Positions 20,844-30,805 of a stretch of DNA of 64,000 nucleotides are shown here, in pieces. A model generated the notes under the pieces. It ran no database searches, was not told where the DNA came from, and saw only the letters and a program-made list of their open reading frames with translations. The stretch is taken from positions 1-64,000 of the forward strand of contig NISF01000015.1 in NCBI GenBank assembly GCA_002270295.1, read 5' to 3'. Position numbers and translations under genes: made by a program. The DNA is from Enterobacter sp. 10-1. Its GTDB lineage: Bacteria; Pseudomonadota; Gammaproteobacteria; Enterobacterales; Enterobacteriaceae. Every line of letters starts with the position of its first letter. The stretch's first letter is position 1.

Positions 20844-21112
20844 TGAATTCTCAGAGGGTTAAAAAAAGTGGGGTAAGAGTAATCCTATTTTTTGAATGTG
20901 TCACCCCTGAAACATGGTGTAACAAAGTGTGAGAGTAAGATGAAAATTCGGACCGAAAAGTGATAGATATCGGGGGAATGATCGGGGACGCAATGAGGAG
21001 TGACCGCGGTTTATCGCAGCGCAGGGCGATAAAACTGACGTCTTCGTTTTTAATAGTGATTCAGCTAAGGTAGGAACCTAAGGGTTCAACGCGGGGCTAA
21101 AAGAAGGTAACG

Positions 21113-21331
21113 ATGCTGATTTACGATGTATTTGGCCGACATATAGGGGTTAAGCGTGAAGGTGAGCGCTGGCTGATATTTCGAGCTGACCTGACGGAGC
21201 GAAAATTTTCCCGATTGCATGAAGTCATTATCCCCGACGATCTTACAGAAACCGAGATTCCGGGCTGGCTGGGTGATATTTTTCACGAGGCAGCAACGGA
21301 AAAGCATCCCGACGTGAGGCGGATTGAATAA
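21113..21331 (+). CDS. small conserved hypothetical protein
   Basis: A 72-residue soluble protein with no signal or membrane segment: MLIYDVFGRHIGVKREGE at the start and a charged C-terminus. It resembles the small DUF7661-type hypothetical proteins of enterobacteria. AAGGTAACG precedes the start. Function not known; it stands alone. Confidence 0.65.
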   Translation: MLIYDVFGRHIGVKREGERWLIFRADLTERKFSRLHEVIIPDDLTETEIPGWLGDIFHEAATEKHPDVRRIE

Positions 21332-21630
21332 TAAAGGCGGCGTCAGTCCAATAACCGACGTTCGCTGTTCGCTCAAAGCGGTCTATCAGCTTCGTTTTAT
21401 TTAAAAACAGCTTTACCGTATGATATTTTCCGTTTTCCAGGCGATCCCCTACTTCAGACGATAACCCATATAGTAAGAGGTTCGTCCGTTGCCAGTTTTG
21501 ACCCTCATATTTTCTTATCCCACCACCTGAAGTTCCTATGAAATATCGCCCACCAGCTCTGCTATAACTGCATCACCGCTGATTGCGCAATCGGGTACAT
21601 CATTTCCTATTTCTGCGGAACCCGAAACTT

Positions 21631-22086
21631 ATGGATATTGCCAGCATTGAAAAATTGATCGCCCTGGTTGAAGCCTCCGATATTGGCGAACTGGAAATTG
21701 CCGAAGGGGCAAGCTCCGTGCGTATCAGCCGCGCCATCTCCAGCCCCACGGCGGTTGGGCCGTCCGCCGTATCCGTGGCCGTCGTTCAGCCGCAGCCGGA
21801 TATTCCGATTCAGGCCACGGAGGCGCAGGTTATCGCGCCTGGCCCAGCGACGGAACACATCACGGTGTCCCCGATGGTGGGAACCTTTTATCTCTCACCG
21901 GGACCCGGTTCGGCGCCATTCGTGGCTGTGGGTCAGCAGGTTAACATTGGCGATACCCTGTGCATCGTCGAAGCGATGAAGATGATGAATCAGATCTCGG
22001 CAGAGAACAGCGGGATCGTTAAAACGATTCTGGCTACTGATGGTCAACCGGTTGAGTTCGACCAGCCGCTGATAGTGATTGAATAG
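21631..22086 (+). CDS. biotin carboxyl carrier protein (AccB-type paralogue)
   Basis: A 151-residue carrier with the AccB N-terminal helix region, a Pro/Val-rich linker (about 36-72) and a biotinyl domain. The biotin attachment motif is VEAMKMMNQ with Lys-117. The ATG at 21631 begins the conserved IEKLIALVE region. It is 8 bp ahead of the biotin carboxylase gene. Because the partner genes further on (PxpB/PxpC) are relatives of the carboxyltransferase part of urea carboxylase, this pair may serve a dedicated carboxylase rather than fatty-acid synthesis; housekeeping accBC would normally stand elsewhere without pxp genes. Confidence 0.9.
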   Translation: MDIASIEKLIALVEASDIGELEIAEGASSVRISRAISSPTAVGPSAVSVAVVQPQPDIPIQATEAQVIAPGPATEHITVSPMVGTFYLSPGPGSAPFVAVGQQVNIGDTLCIVEAMKMMNQISAENSGIVKTILATDGQPVEFDQPLIVIE

Positions 22087-22094
22087 GGGATCTC

Positions 22095-23441
22095 ATGCTG
22101 GACAAAATCGTGATTGCCAATCGCGGCGAAATCGCGCTGCGTATTCTGCGCGCCTGTCGGGAGCTTAACATTCGCTCGGTTGCCGTCCACTCTACCGCCG
22201 ACCGTGAGTTAAAACACGTGCTGCTGGCCGATGAAAGCGTCTGTATTGGTCCGCCGTCATCCGCCAAAAGCTATCTCAATATTCCGGCGGTAATTTCGGC
22301 TGCTGAAGTGACGGGTGCGGCGGCCATTCATCCCGGTTATGGTTTTCTGGCAGAAAATGCAGATTTTGCCGAACAGGTGGAGCGCTCAGGGTTCGTGTTT
22401 ATCGGCCCGAAAGCGGAAACCATCCGTCTGATGGGAGACAAGGTCTCTGCTATTCAGGCGATGAAGCAAGCCGGGGTGCCGTGCGTGCCGGGATCCGACG
22501 GCCCGCTGGACGATAACCAGGAGAAGAATCGCCGGCTGGCAGCAGGGATCGGTTACCCGATCATCGTCAAAGCCTCCGGCGGCGGTGGTGGGCGCGGGAT
22601 GCGGGTTGTCCGTGAAGAGAAAGAGCTGGCGCAGGCCATCGACATGACGCGCGCCGAGGCAAAAGCGGCGTTCAACAATGGTATGGTCTACATGGAAAAG
22701 TATCTGGAGAACCCGCGCCATATTGAAATCCAGATTCTGGCCGATGGACAAGGGCAGGCGATTTATCTTGCCGAGCGCGATTGCTCAATGCAGCGTCGTC
22801 ACCAGAAGGTGGTGGAGGAGGCCCCTGCGCCGGGGATCACCGAGGAGATCCGCCAGGCTATCGGCGAGCGCTGTGCCAAAGCCTGTCTGGACATTGGCTA
22901 TCGCGGCGCCGGTACCTTTGAATTTCTCTATGAGCAGGGTGAGTTTTATTTTATCGAAATGAATACCCGCATTCAGGTGGAGCATCCGGTGACGGAAATG
23001 ATCACCGGCATTGACCTGATTAAAGAGCAGTTGAGGATTGCCGCCGGATTGCCGCTCTCCATCAGCCAGCAGCAGGTGAGCGTACGCGGTCATGCGATTG
23101 AATGCCGTATTAACGCTGAAGACCCGCACACCTTCATGCCTAGCCCCGGCAAAATTACCCGTTTTCATGCGCCAGGTGGCTTCGGCGTACGCTGGGAATC
23201 TCATATCTACGCAGGCTACTGCGTCCCGACGTACTACGACTCGATGATTGGCAAACTGATCGTCATCGGCGATAGCCGGAATGACGCCATTGCGCGGATG
23301 GAACATGCCCTGAGCGAACTGGCGATCGACGGCATCAAAACCAACGTTGAACTACAGCGGCGGATCATGGCGGATGACCATTTTCGCGCCGGCGGCAGCA
23401 ACATCCATTATCTGGAAAAGAAACTGGAGCTCAGTCGCTGA
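22095..23441 (+). CDS. biotin carboxylase (AccC-type paralogue)
   Basis: A 448-residue ATP-grasp enzyme that carboxylates biotin on the carrier protein. Visible: N-domain [20 protein letters not shown], glycine-rich lid [12 protein letters not shown], the catalytic region [17 protein letters not shown] (Glu, Asn, Arg, His) and ECRINAEDP. Length equals AccC (449). No biotinyl or carboxyltransferase domain is fused, so it needs the separate carrier just upstream. A good intrinsic terminator follows. Confidence 0.92.
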   Translation: MLDKIVIANRGEIALRILRACRELNIRSVAVHSTADRELKHVLLADESVCIGPPSSAKSYLNIPAVISAAEVTGAAAIHPGYGFLAENADFAEQVERSGFVFIGPKAETIRLMGDKVSAIQAMKQAGVPCVPGSDGPLDDNQEKNRRLAAGIGYPIIVKASGGGGGRGMRVVREEKELAQAIDMTRAEAKAAFNNGMVYMEKYLENPRHIEIQILADGQGQAIYLAERDCSMQRRHQKVVEEAPAPGITEEIRQAIGERCAKACLDIGYRGAGTFEFLYEQGEFYFIEMNTRIQVEHPVTEMITGIDLIKEQLRIAAGLPLSISQQQVSVRGHAIECRINAEDPHTFMPSPGKITRFHAPGGFGVRWESHIYAGYCVPTYYDSMIGKLIVIGDSRNDAIARMEHALSELAIDGIKTNVELQRRIMADDHFRAGGSNIHYLEKKLELSR

Positions 23442-23451
23442 ACTTCGCCGC

Positions 23452-23474
23452 AAAGCCGCCTCCGGGCGGCTTTC
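23452..23474 (+). terminator. terminator after the biotin carboxylase gene
   Basis: AAAGCCGCC (23452-23460), loop TCCG, GGCGGCTTT (23465-23473), then a pyrimidine-rich tail. It would separate accBC-like genes from the dehydrogenase unless read through. Confidence 0.75.
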
Positions 23475-23515
23475 TTCATCTATCGCTATCACTACTGGAA
23501 AACCGGAGGTAAGTT

Positions 23516-24787
23516 GTGTCTGCACTCTCTTATGTGACGGGTGAGAGCCATTGCGCCTGGGCTATCTATCTCTCCCAGGTGGAACGTGTTCTGCCGCTGC
23601 CCGGCGATCTCAATCGCTGGGCGGATACCCTGCGCCACCCGGAAAGGGCGCTGATTGTCGATGTTCCTCTGGAAATGGATGACGGGACGATTCGCCATTT
23701 TGAAGGCTATCGCGTTCAGCATAATCTCTCCCGCGGACCTGGCAAGGGGGGCGTGCGCTATCACCCCGACGTCAGCCTGCAGGAGGTGATGGCGCTGGCG
23801 GCGTGGATGACCGTGAAATGCGCGGCGCTCAATCTGCCGTTCGGCGGGGCGAAAGGCGGTGTGCGCGTCAACCCGACGACGCTATCCGACAGAGAGCTGG
23901 AGCGTTTGACCCGCCGCTACACTTGTGAAATCAGCAGGGTGATCGGCCCACGGCAGGATATTCCGGCGCCGGATGTCGGCACTAACGCCCAGGTCATGAC
24001 CTGGATGATGGATACCTGGTCACGCAACGCCGGAACAGCCGCGGCCGGCGTGGTGACGGGGAAACCGATCCACCTCGGCGGATCGCTGGGGCGGGTGCAG
24101 GCTACCGGGCGCGGAGTGTTTATCACCGGCTGTTACATCGCGGAAAAAATGGGACTCTCCGTGGCGCAAAGCCGGGTTGCGGTGCAGGGGTTTGGCAATG
24201 TGGGTAGCGTCAGCGCCGGGTTGTTTCATGCCGCCGGCGCGCGGGTGGTGGCTGTACAGGATCATCGTGCGACGCTGTATCAGCATAACGGGCTCGATAT
24301 CCCGGCGCTGCAGGCGTGGCAGCAGGCTCACGGCACGATAGCCGGTTTCCCCGGCGCCGATAGCGTGGCGGACGAGGCTTTCTGGCGTCTCGAGTACGAG
24401 ATACTGATTCCGGCAGCGTTGGAGGGGCAGATTAGCGCGGAACTCGCCGTCGGGCTGCGCTGTCGCCTTATTCTGGAGGGAGCCAACGGTCCGACGCTGC
24501 CGGAGGCCGACGATGTGCTGGCTGAGCGGGGGATCATGCTGGTTCCAGACGTTATTGCCAACGCCGGCGGGGTGACGGTCAGCTATTTCGAGTGGGTGCA
24601 GGATTTCTCCAGCCTTTTCTGGAGCGAAGAGGAGATCGACGCGAGGCTGGATACCATTATGCGCCACGCTATCGAAAGCGTCTGGCTGAAAGCGCAGGCG
24701 CTGGCAATTCCCCTGCGTACCGCCGCTTGGGCCTTGGCCTGCGAACGGATCCTACAGGCAAGTAAAGACCGCGGGCTGTATTCCTGA
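23516..24787 (+). CDS. Glu/Leu/Phe/Val dehydrogenase
   Basis: A 423-residue amino-acid dehydrogenase of the glutamate dehydrogenase superfamily: substrate site GPGKGGVRYHPDV, catalytic Lys in LPFGGAKGGVRV, catalytic Asp in PAPDVGTNAQVM, and Rossmann VAVQGFGNVGSVSAG. The start is a GTG after GGAGG. Oxidative deamination of glutamate to 2-oxoglutarate would follow naturally from 5-oxoproline hydrolysis by the neighbouring PxpABC, but the exact amino acid is not certain. Confidence 0.9.
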   Translation: MSALSYVTGESHCAWAIYLSQVERVLPLPGDLNRWADTLRHPERALIVDVPLEMDDGTIRHFEGYRVQHNLSRGPGKGGVRYHPDVSLQEVMALAAWMTVKCAALNLPFGGAKGGVRVNPTTLSDRELERLTRRYTCEISRVIGPRQDIPAPDVGTNAQVMTWMMDTWSRNAGTAAAGVVTGKPIHLGGSLGRVQATGRGVFITGCYIAEKMGLSVAQSRVAVQGFGNVGSVSAGLFHAAGARVVAVQDHRATLYQHNGLDIPALQAWQQAHGTIAGFPGADSVADEAFWRLEYEILIPAALEGQISAELAVGLRCRLILEGANGPTLPEADDVLAERGIMLVPDVIANAGGVTVSYFEWVQDFSSLFWSEEEIDARLDTIMRHAIESVWLKAQALAIPLRTAAWALACERILQASKDRGLYS

Positions 24788-24847
24788 GGCGGGGCGATGA
24801 AAAGCCCTGCGCTACCGGCGCGGGGCCACAGGTAGAGTCAGAAAGCG

Positions 24848-25768
24848 TCAGGAAGAGGCGCGCGCGATATGCGCCCGCCGCTGCCGCTGGTCGCACCACA
24901 GGGTGAATATCCCCGCCAGCGCTACGATCCCCGCGCCGATCAGCGTTGATGAACCGGGCAGGCTGTTTAAGAACAGATAACCGATTACCATCGACCAGAC
25001 CAGCGTGGTGTAGTCAAACGGCGCCAGTAGCGAAGCGTCGGTAAATCGCAGGCTCAGCGTGACCAGAATCTGTGCCATGCCGCCGAAGAAGCCGCAGCCC
25101 ACCAGCAACAGCAGCTGACCCGGCGTGGGCCGTGCCCAGCCGAACAGGCTGGTTGCCAGACCAATCAAGGTGGTCATCAGCGAGAAGTAAAAGACGATGG
25201 CGCCAGGTTTTTCAATGCCGTTGAGAAAACGGATCTGAATGTTGGAGGTGGCGGTGCAAAGAGCGGCCAGCAGGGCGAACGCGACGCCGAGAGCCATCCC
25301 GGACTGCAGGTGGCCGCCGGCGAACAGAGAACCGCTGGCGGTTAAACTGGCGGAGAGCATAAACAGGATGCCGGAAAAACCGACAATAACCCCCAGCCAG
25401 CGGGAAAAACGTACCCGCTCTTTCAGCAGCAGGGCCGCCATGATGACGGTGAAGAGCGGGGCAGCGTAGCTCAGGGCGGTGGCGTCGGCGAGAGAAATCG
25501 ATACCAGCGCCAGATAGTTGAAGTACATCCCACCGGTACCGGAAAAGCCGCGAATCAGATGGCCGAAAATATTTTTGGTCTTGATATTGGCCAGCACGTT
25601 GCCCTGAGCTTTTAACCAGATGAGCAGGGGAAACATGGCGATAAAGGAGCGAAAGAAAATCACCTCGCCGGTGGGAATCGCCCCCTGCAATCCTTTGACG
25701 CAGGCCAGCATTAACGTAGCGCACAGCGCGGAGAGTATTTTTAGATAAATCCCAAGTCGGGCATTCAT
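24848..25768 (-). CDS. EamA/DMT family transporter
   Basis: A 306-residue ten-helix membrane protein with two EamA repeats (FFRSFIAMFPLLIW and GFSGTGGMYFNYLALV in the first; VWSMVIGYLFLNSLPG in the second). It resembles RhaT/YdcZ-like and S-adenosylmethionine-type carriers but the substrate is unknown. It is convergent with the dehydrogenase gene and divergent from the binding-protein gene. Confidence 0.88.
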   Translation of the reverse strand: MNARLGIYLKILSALCATLMLACVKGLQGAIPTGEVIFFRSFIAMFPLLIWLKAQGNVLANIKTKNIFGHLIRGFSGTGGMYFNYLALVSISLADATALSYAAPLFTVIMAALLLKERVRFSRWLGVIVGFSGILFMLSASLTASGSLFAGGHLQSGMALGVAFALLAALCTATSNIQIRFLNGIEKPGAIVFYFSLMTTLIGLATSLFGWARPTPGQLLLLVGCGFFGGMAQILVTLSLRFTDASLLAPFDYTTLVWSMVIGYLFLNSLPGSSTLIGAGIVALAGIFTLWCDQRQRRAHIARASS

Positions 25769-26066
25769 GTGACTACCTTTGGTTAACGGTCGCGGAGGGA
25801 CGCGGCGTGGGTGTCGCGCATGGCGTTACAGTAGAGGGCGCGAGGGGCAGGCAGATAAGATAATTTTGTTCTGTCAGGATAATTTTTGCTTATCTCTGTG
25901 CGCCGGTGCCGTCATATAAATCACCTATCTCGCGACAGCGTTTCCCTCTTACCCATCACGTAAACAATGTCGATATAGTCGCGATAAGTGGTTAGCTATA
26001 CCGGCGAAACGGGGGAACCTCTTACCGGGTGTCGGTACTCTTTTATCCAGACCGAGGAAAACAATA

Positions 26067-26906
26067 ATGAAACTGAAGCGAAATGCGGGTTTAGCGCTGG
26101 TTCTGACACTGGTAGCGGTGTCCGGCGCCGCGCGCGCCGACATGCTGGCGGATATTCATGCACGCGGTGAGCTGAAGTGCGCGGTCTATTCCGATGTGCC
26201 GCCGTTTTCGGCCCCGGATCCAAAAACCCGCCAGCTGGTCGGGATGGACGTTGAACTCTGTCATTCGCTGGCGAAACAGATGGGGGTCAAGGCGCAGCTG
26301 GTTCCTACCTCCGTGGAAGCGCGTATTGCCATCATCGCCACGGGGCGAGCCGACGTGCTGATCGCCAACCTTGCCTATACCAAAACGCGTGGCCGCCAGA
26401 TTCAGTTCAGTGACCCTTACTACGTCGCGAAAGAGATGCTGCTGGTAAAAGAGGCGAATGCCGATAAAACCCTCGCCGATTTTAAAGGCAAGCGTATCAG
26501 CGCCACCAAGGGCACCACCTCTGAACAATCCATCGTGCTGAAGGGGGGCAAACCGGTTACCTTCCAGGATGCCGCGTCGGCCTTCCTTGCCCTTGAACAG
26601 AATAAAGTGCTGGGTTTCGTCACCAACACCATGACTGGTATCAAAATGATCGGCCAGGCAAAAAAGGACGGCATTAATCTGGCGATGATTAAAGAGCCGA
26701 TGGCGCTTGAGCCAATCGGCGTAGGGATGAAGCAGGGTGAACCGCAACTGCTGGCCAGCGTCAATGAAAGCCTGAAGGTTATGGATGACGACGGGACGAT
26801 CGACAAGATCTGGAATACCTGGATTGGACCGAACACCGAATACAAAATGGTCCGCGAAGAACGGGTACAACCGTTATCCAGCCTCACGTTCGAACCGTTG
26901 GAATAA
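26067..26906 (+). CDS. amino-acid ABC transporter substrate-binding protein
   Basis: A 279-residue periplasmic binding protein (SBP_bac_3): signal peptide to about 24 (GAARA), ligand-pocket stretches LKCAVYSDVPPFSAPD, GMDVELCHSLAKQMG, ANLAYTKTRGRQIQFSDPYY and SATKGTTSEQ. It belongs to the polar amino-acid type; the matching permeases and ATPase are 7 kb downstream (33539-35748). It is 2 bp before pxpB, so uptake and 5-oxoproline cleavage are co-expressed. Confidence 0.88.
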   Translation: MKLKRNAGLALVLTLVAVSGAARADMLADIHARGELKCAVYSDVPPFSAPDPKTRQLVGMDVELCHSLAKQMGVKAQLVPTSVEARIAIIATGRADVLIANLAYTKTRGRQIQFSDPYYVAKEMLLVKEANADKTLADFKGKRISATKGTTSEQSIVLKGGKPVTFQDAASAFLALEQNKVLGFVTNTMTGIKMIGQAKKDGINLAMIKEPMALEPIGVGMKQGEPQLLASVNESLKVMDDDGTIDKIWNTWIGPNTEYKMVREERVQPLSSLTFEPLE

Positions 26907-26908
26907 GT

Positions 26909-27616
26909 ATGACGCCGACATCGAAAACGTTGTTACCCGAGCGCCGCGTTGAAATTCATGCCAGCGCCCCGGCACGGATCTCCATGATGGGCAGCCGGGC
27001 CTGGCTTATCGAAGCGCCTGGCGCCTTTGACCTTCCGGCGCAGCGCCGTATCTGGTCTATGGCGCAGAACCTGCAGCGGTGGCCGGAGGTGGAATCCTTG
27101 ATCCCCGGTGTGACCAATTTACTGGTACTGCTACGCGATACGCCGGAGGAGCCGACGGCGGTGGAGCGCCGGTTGCGCGAGTGCTGGCTGTCCGCGCAGG
27201 TGCTCAACGTCGAAGGGCGACAGATTGATATCCCGGTGTGCTACGGCGGGGAACACGCCACAGATCTGGAGGCGGTATGTCGGCATACCGGTTTTTCCGC
27301 CCGGGAAGTTATTCGTCGGCATTCGCAGGGGGTCTATACCGTGGTCGCGCTTGGCAGCGCTCCGGGGTTCGGCTATCTGCATGGTCTGGATCCGCGCCTG
27401 GCGACGCCGCGTAAAAAGGTGCCTTCGCTGAATATGCTTAAGGGGACGGTCACCATCGGCGGGCCGCAGGCAGGCGTCTCGGTGCTGACCGGGCCGAACG
27501 GCTGGAACGCTATCGGCTACGCGGAAATTGAGGTATTCAATCCCCATGCTGCCATTCCTGCGCTGATGGCGCCAGGCGATATCATCCGTTTTCTGCCTGA
27601 GAGAGTCGAACTGTGA
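26909..27616 (+). CDS. pxpB: 5-oxoprolinase subunit PxpB
   Basis: A 235-residue AHS1-domain protein (KipI/YbgJ family). The core shows CYGGEHATDLEAV, ALGSAPGFGYLHGLDPRL, VPSLNMLKGTVTIGGPQAGV and a C-terminal PGDIIRFLP. With PxpC and PxpA it forms the ATP-dependent enzyme opening 5-oxoproline to glutamate. AHS1 and AHS2 are homologous to the carboxyltransferase-like part of urea carboxylase. It overlaps pxpC by 4 bp. An N-terminal extension of about 20 residues precedes the domain. Confidence 0.92.
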   Translation: MTPTSKTLLPERRVEIHASAPARISMMGSRAWLIEAPGAFDLPAQRRIWSMAQNLQRWPEVESLIPGVTNLLVLLRDTPEEPTAVERRLRECWLSAQVLNVEGRQIDIPVCYGGEHATDLEAVCRHTGFSAREVIRRHSQGVYTVVALGSAPGFGYLHGLDPRLATPRKKVPSLNMLKGTVTIGGPQAGVSVLTGPNGWNAIGYAEIEVFNPHAAIPALMAPGDIIRFLPERVEL

Positions 27617-28599
27617 TTGAGATTGAACAAAGCGCCTCGCTAAATACGATCCAGGATTTAGGCCGCCCGGCGTGGCGCCACCTCGGCGTCTCGGTGAGCG
27701 GCGTGATGGACCCGCTGGCGCTACGCGCCGGCAACACCCTGCTGGGGAATGAGGAAAACGCGGCGGCCATCGAAGTGCAAATGTTTCCCTTCCGCGTTCG
27801 TTTCCTGGCGGACACCTGGATCGCGCTCACCGGCGCCGATTGCCGTGCAAGGCTCGACGGCGAAGAACTACCGGCCTGGTGGGGCTGCACGGTACGTAAA
27901 GGACAGGTGCTGGAGTTGCGTTTTCCCCGTCGCGGCGCACGCGGCTACTTATGCGTGGCCGGGGGCATTGATGTCCCTCAGGTTCTGGGCTCGCGCAGTA
28001 CCGCCCTGCGCGGCGGTTTCGGCGGACTCGAGGGGCGGCAACTACAGCGCGGCGACGTGCTGTCCTGTGGCCCTTGGCAGGGAGCACCACTTCCGGATTC
28101 CGGGATTGGCATTGAGCCGCCGGAAGTGGCCTTAAGCGCCTTTTTCCCGCGCAACGCACAGGGCGATGTACAGATCCGTGCTATCCCCGCCGGCGAGTAT
28201 CCGCTGTTTGCCGCTGATGCACCGCGTTTCTGGAACCAGGCGTGGAAAATTTCGCAGCACAGCAACCGAACCGGCTATCGCCTGGCGGGGGAGCCTATCC
28301 TGCCAGCCGAAACGGTTGAAATGCGCTCCTATGGCCTGATACCGGGCATCGTACAGGTTCCGCCGGCCGGCGAACCGATTATCCAGCTAAGCGATGCCAA
28401 CACCGCGGGAGGTTATCCCAAAATTGCCTGCGTGATTGAAGAGGACCTCTGGCGCCTGGGCCAGCTCCAGGCGGGTCAGTCAATTCAACTGGTACAGACC
28501 GATACGTCTACCGCCATCGCAGTGCGCCAGGAAATTGAACGTTGGCTGCAGCGTTTGCGCGTCAGCATAGCGCCGCTGATCAGGGTCGTTGGTTTATAA
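27613..28599 (+). CDS. pxpC: 5-oxoprolinase subunit PxpC
   Basis: A 328-residue AHS2-domain protein (KipA/YbgK family): IQDLGRPAWRHLGVSVSG, then MDPLALRAGNTLLGNEEN, GYLCVAGGIDVPQVLGSRST, and SYGLIPGIVQVPPAGEPI. Partner of PxpB in 5-oxoprolinase. It is translationally coupled to pxpB through the 4-bp overlap and leads into pxpA 10 bp later. Confidence 0.92.
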   Translation: MIEIEQSASLNTIQDLGRPAWRHLGVSVSGVMDPLALRAGNTLLGNEENAAAIEVQMFPFRVRFLADTWIALTGADCRARLDGEELPAWWGCTVRKGQVLELRFPRRGARGYLCVAGGIDVPQVLGSRSTALRGGFGGLEGRQLQRGDVLSCGPWQGAPLPDSGIGIEPPEVALSAFFPRNAQGDVQIRAIPAGEYPLFAADAPRFWNQAWKISQHSNRTGYRLAGEPILPAETVEMRSYGLIPGIVQVPPAGEPIIQLSDANTAGGYPKIACVIEEDLWRLGQLQAGQSIQLVQTDTSTAIAVRQEIERWLQRLRVSIAPLIRVVGL

Positions 28600-28609
28600 G
28601 GAACTCAGC

Positions 28610-29380
28610 ATGAAAATTGATGTGAACTCTGATATGGGAGAAGGTTTTGGCGTCTATCAGCTATGTGATGATTCAGCGCTAATGGATAAGGTCTCTTCCG
28701 CCAACATCGCCTGCGGTTTTCACGCGGGGGATCCGGCGATCATGACGCGGATGGTACGCCTGGCGAAGGTACGCGGCGTAGGGATTGGGGCCCACCCCGG
28801 TTTGCCGGACCGCCAGGGCTTCGGGCGCAAAGAGATGGCGTTCTCTGCCGATGAGATCTGCCAGCAGGTGGTATATCAGCTTGGCGCGCTCTCTGCCATT
28901 GCCCGCGCCGAGGGTACCCGCGTAGTTCACCTGAGTTTTCACGCGGCAATGGGCAATATGATTAACCGTGACGATGCGCTGGCGCTGCAGGTGATGCAGG
29001 CCGTCGCCCGGATCGATTCGCAACTGATTATCTTCTGCCAGCCGGATACTATAATTGAACGGGCGGCGCAGGCTGCCGGATTGCCGACGCTGACGCTGTT
29101 TCTCGCTGACCGGGCCTACGACGATCGCGGACAACTTGTCCCGCGCGGTATTGCCGGTTCGCTAATCAAAGAGGAAGCGGCGGTGCGCGCCAGGGTACGT
29201 CAGTTTCTCCAGCAGGGAACGGTGACCACTTTTAGCGGCAATACGCTGTCGATACGTGCGCGTTCGATCCTGGTCCATAGCGATACCCCGGGCTCGCTGG
29301 CGCTGGCGACGCTGGTTCGTAGTGAGATTGAAGCCTGCGGCGCGACGGTAGCATCCGCCGCGGAGGTGCTGGCGCAGTAA
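28610..29380 (+). CDS. pxpA: 5-oxoprolinase subunit PxpA
   Basis: A 256-residue LamB/YcsF-family protein. Characteristic motifs: DVNSDMGEGFGVYQL, SANIACGFHAGDP, GAHPGLPDRQGFGRKEM and FADRAYDD-like LFLADRAYDDRG, with a late VHSDTPGS. The ATG at 28610 follows AAGGAACTC; the frame opens seven codons earlier inside pxpC. Last gene of the binding protein-pxpBCA operon. Confidence 0.93.
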   Translation: MKIDVNSDMGEGFGVYQLCDDSALMDKVSSANIACGFHAGDPAIMTRMVRLAKVRGVGIGAHPGLPDRQGFGRKEMAFSADEICQQVVYQLGALSAIARAEGTRVVHLSFHAAMGNMINRDDALALQVMQAVARIDSQLIIFCQPDTIIERAAQAAGLPTLTLFLADRAYDDRGQLVPRGIAGSLIKEEAAVRARVRQFLQQGTVTTFSGNTLSIRARSILVHSDTPGSLALATLVRSEIEACGATVASAAEVLAQ

Positions 29381-29530
29381 AGCCTTTCCCCGTGACGAGG
29401 GGTGCAAATCGCGCCCCTGACCACTACCTGCTCTCCCTTCACGCTATGCGCTCTCGGACCCACAGTCAGTCAAAACCCATTTGCCATCCCGCCAGGTATG
29501 GATCTATCCCTGCGCCCCTCAGGCGCGATA

Positions 29531-29566
29531 AAAAATGCCTGCCGGTCAGACGCCAGGCAGGCATTT
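29531..29566 (-). terminator. terminator of the aminotransferase gene
   Basis: AAATGCCTGCC (29533-29543) pairs with GGCAGGCATTT (29556-29566) around a 12-base loop. On the minus strand the stem runs into TTTTTT. It may also stop plus-strand transcripts from pxpA less efficiently. Confidence 0.75.
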
Positions 29567-29602
29567 CACTCTGCTTAGCGCGCACAATCTGCGCGCTACA
29601 GC

Positions 29603-30805
29603 TTAACGGCAACCCGCGCAGAAGGCCGCGAGGCGATCGCAACCGGTTTGCAATCGTTCCATACTGGTGGCGTAAGAAAGGCGGAAGTAGGGGCTCATGC
29701 CGTAGGCCGCCCCCTGTACCGTTACCACGTGTTGCTCTTCGATAAGCGCCATCACAAAATCGGCGTCGCTGGCGATAAAACGCCCGCTGGCGCTGGTTTT
29801 TCCGATAAACGCCTCAATGTTGACGAACAGATAGAAGGCCCCCTGCGGCTTATGGCATCGCAGACCGGGAATACCGGCAAGACGCTCAAGCACGTAATCG
29901 CGGCGCTGGCGATAGATTTCCGCCCGTTCTGCCAGCAGATCCTGCGGGCCATCAAGTGCGGCGACGGACCCCGCCTGTGCCAGGGTCGCCACGCCGCCGC
30001 TGTTTTGCGTATTGACGTTGCTCATCGCCTTAATCAGCGTCAATGGGCCACCGCAAAAACCCAGCCGCCAGCCGGTCATTGAATAGGCTTTCGAGACGCC
30101 GTTCACTGTCAATACGCGATCGTACAGCCGGGGCTCCACCTGTGCCAGGGTCCAGAATTTCACCCCGTCGTACAACAGATGCTCATAAATGTCGTCGGTC
30201 ATGATCCAGATCTGCGGATGACGCAGCAGCATTTCGCCCAGCGCCAGGAGCTCGGCATGGGTGGCGACGGAGCCGGTCGGATTGCTGGGATAGTTCAGCA
30301 GCAGCCATTTGGTCTTCGGCGTGATCGCTGCTTCGACCTCCTGCGGCAGCGGTTTAAAGCCGTGCTCTTCATGACAGGGTACCGCAACCGGCGTACCGCC
30401 GGCGAATTTAACGATGTCGGCGTAGCTAATCCAGGATGGCGTGGGGATGAGTACCTCATCGCCGGGGTTAATTGTCGCCATCATGGCGTTGAAGATAATC
30501 TGTCGGGCGCCGCCGGCGGTCAGGATCTGGCTGATATCGTAGCGTAGCTCATTGTCGCGCAGGAACTTGCGCTGGATGGCCGCACGCAGCGCGGGCGTGC
30601 CGTCCGTTGGCGGGTAGCGGGTATCCCCGGCGCATGCTGCGGCATAGGCGGCATCGATCACGTGAGGCGGTGTGGGAAAGTCCGGTTCGCCGGTAGACAG
30701 ACCAACGACATCGATTCCCTGCGCGGTGAGATCGCGCGCTTTTTGCGTCATGGCGACGGAGGCGGAGACGGTAACATTTTTGAGACGATCGGCGATATCA
30801 GGCAT
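29603..30805 (-). CDS. class I PLP-dependent aminotransferase
   Basis: A 400-residue fold-type I aminotransferase of the aspartate/aromatic class: GLSTGEPDFPTPPHV, NYPSNPTGSVATHAEL, DDIYEHLLYDG and PLP-lysine motif NGVSKAYSMTGWRLGF. Cytoplasmic. Placed beside pxpABC and a glutamate-type dehydrogenase, it probably moves amino groups from glutamate or takes them to it; the keto-acid partner is not readable. It is divergent from a LysR gene. Confidence 0.9.
   Translation of the reverse strand: MPDIADRLKNVTVSASVAMTQKARDLTAQGIDVVGLSTGEPDFPTPPHVIDAAYAAACAGDTRYPPTDGTPALRAAIQRKFLRDNELRYDISQILTAGGARQIIFNAMMATINPGDEVLIPTPSWISYADIVKFAGGTPVAVPCHEEHGFKPLPQEVEAAITPKTKWLLLNYPSNPTGSVATHAELLALGEMLLRHPQIWIMTDDIYEHLLYDGVKFWTLAQVEPRLYDRVLTVNGVSKAYSMTGWRLGFCGGPLTLIKAMSNVNTQNSGGVATLAQAGSVAALDGPQDLLAERAEIYRQRRDYVLERLAGIPGLRCHKPQGAFYLFVNIEAFIGKTSASGRFIASDADFVMALIEEQHVVTVQGAAYGMSPYFRLSYATSMERLQTGCDRLAAFCAGCR

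Noticed and set aside
22785..24667. Long antisense frames of 173 and 215 codons opposite the biotin carboxylase and dehydrogenase genes
   Set aside because: Shadows of well-supported enzymes with intact motifs on the plus strand.
26091..26870. 259-codon antisense frame over the binding-protein gene
   Set aside because: The plus-strand protein has a signal peptide and full SBP motifs; the antisense frame is His-rich low-information sequence.
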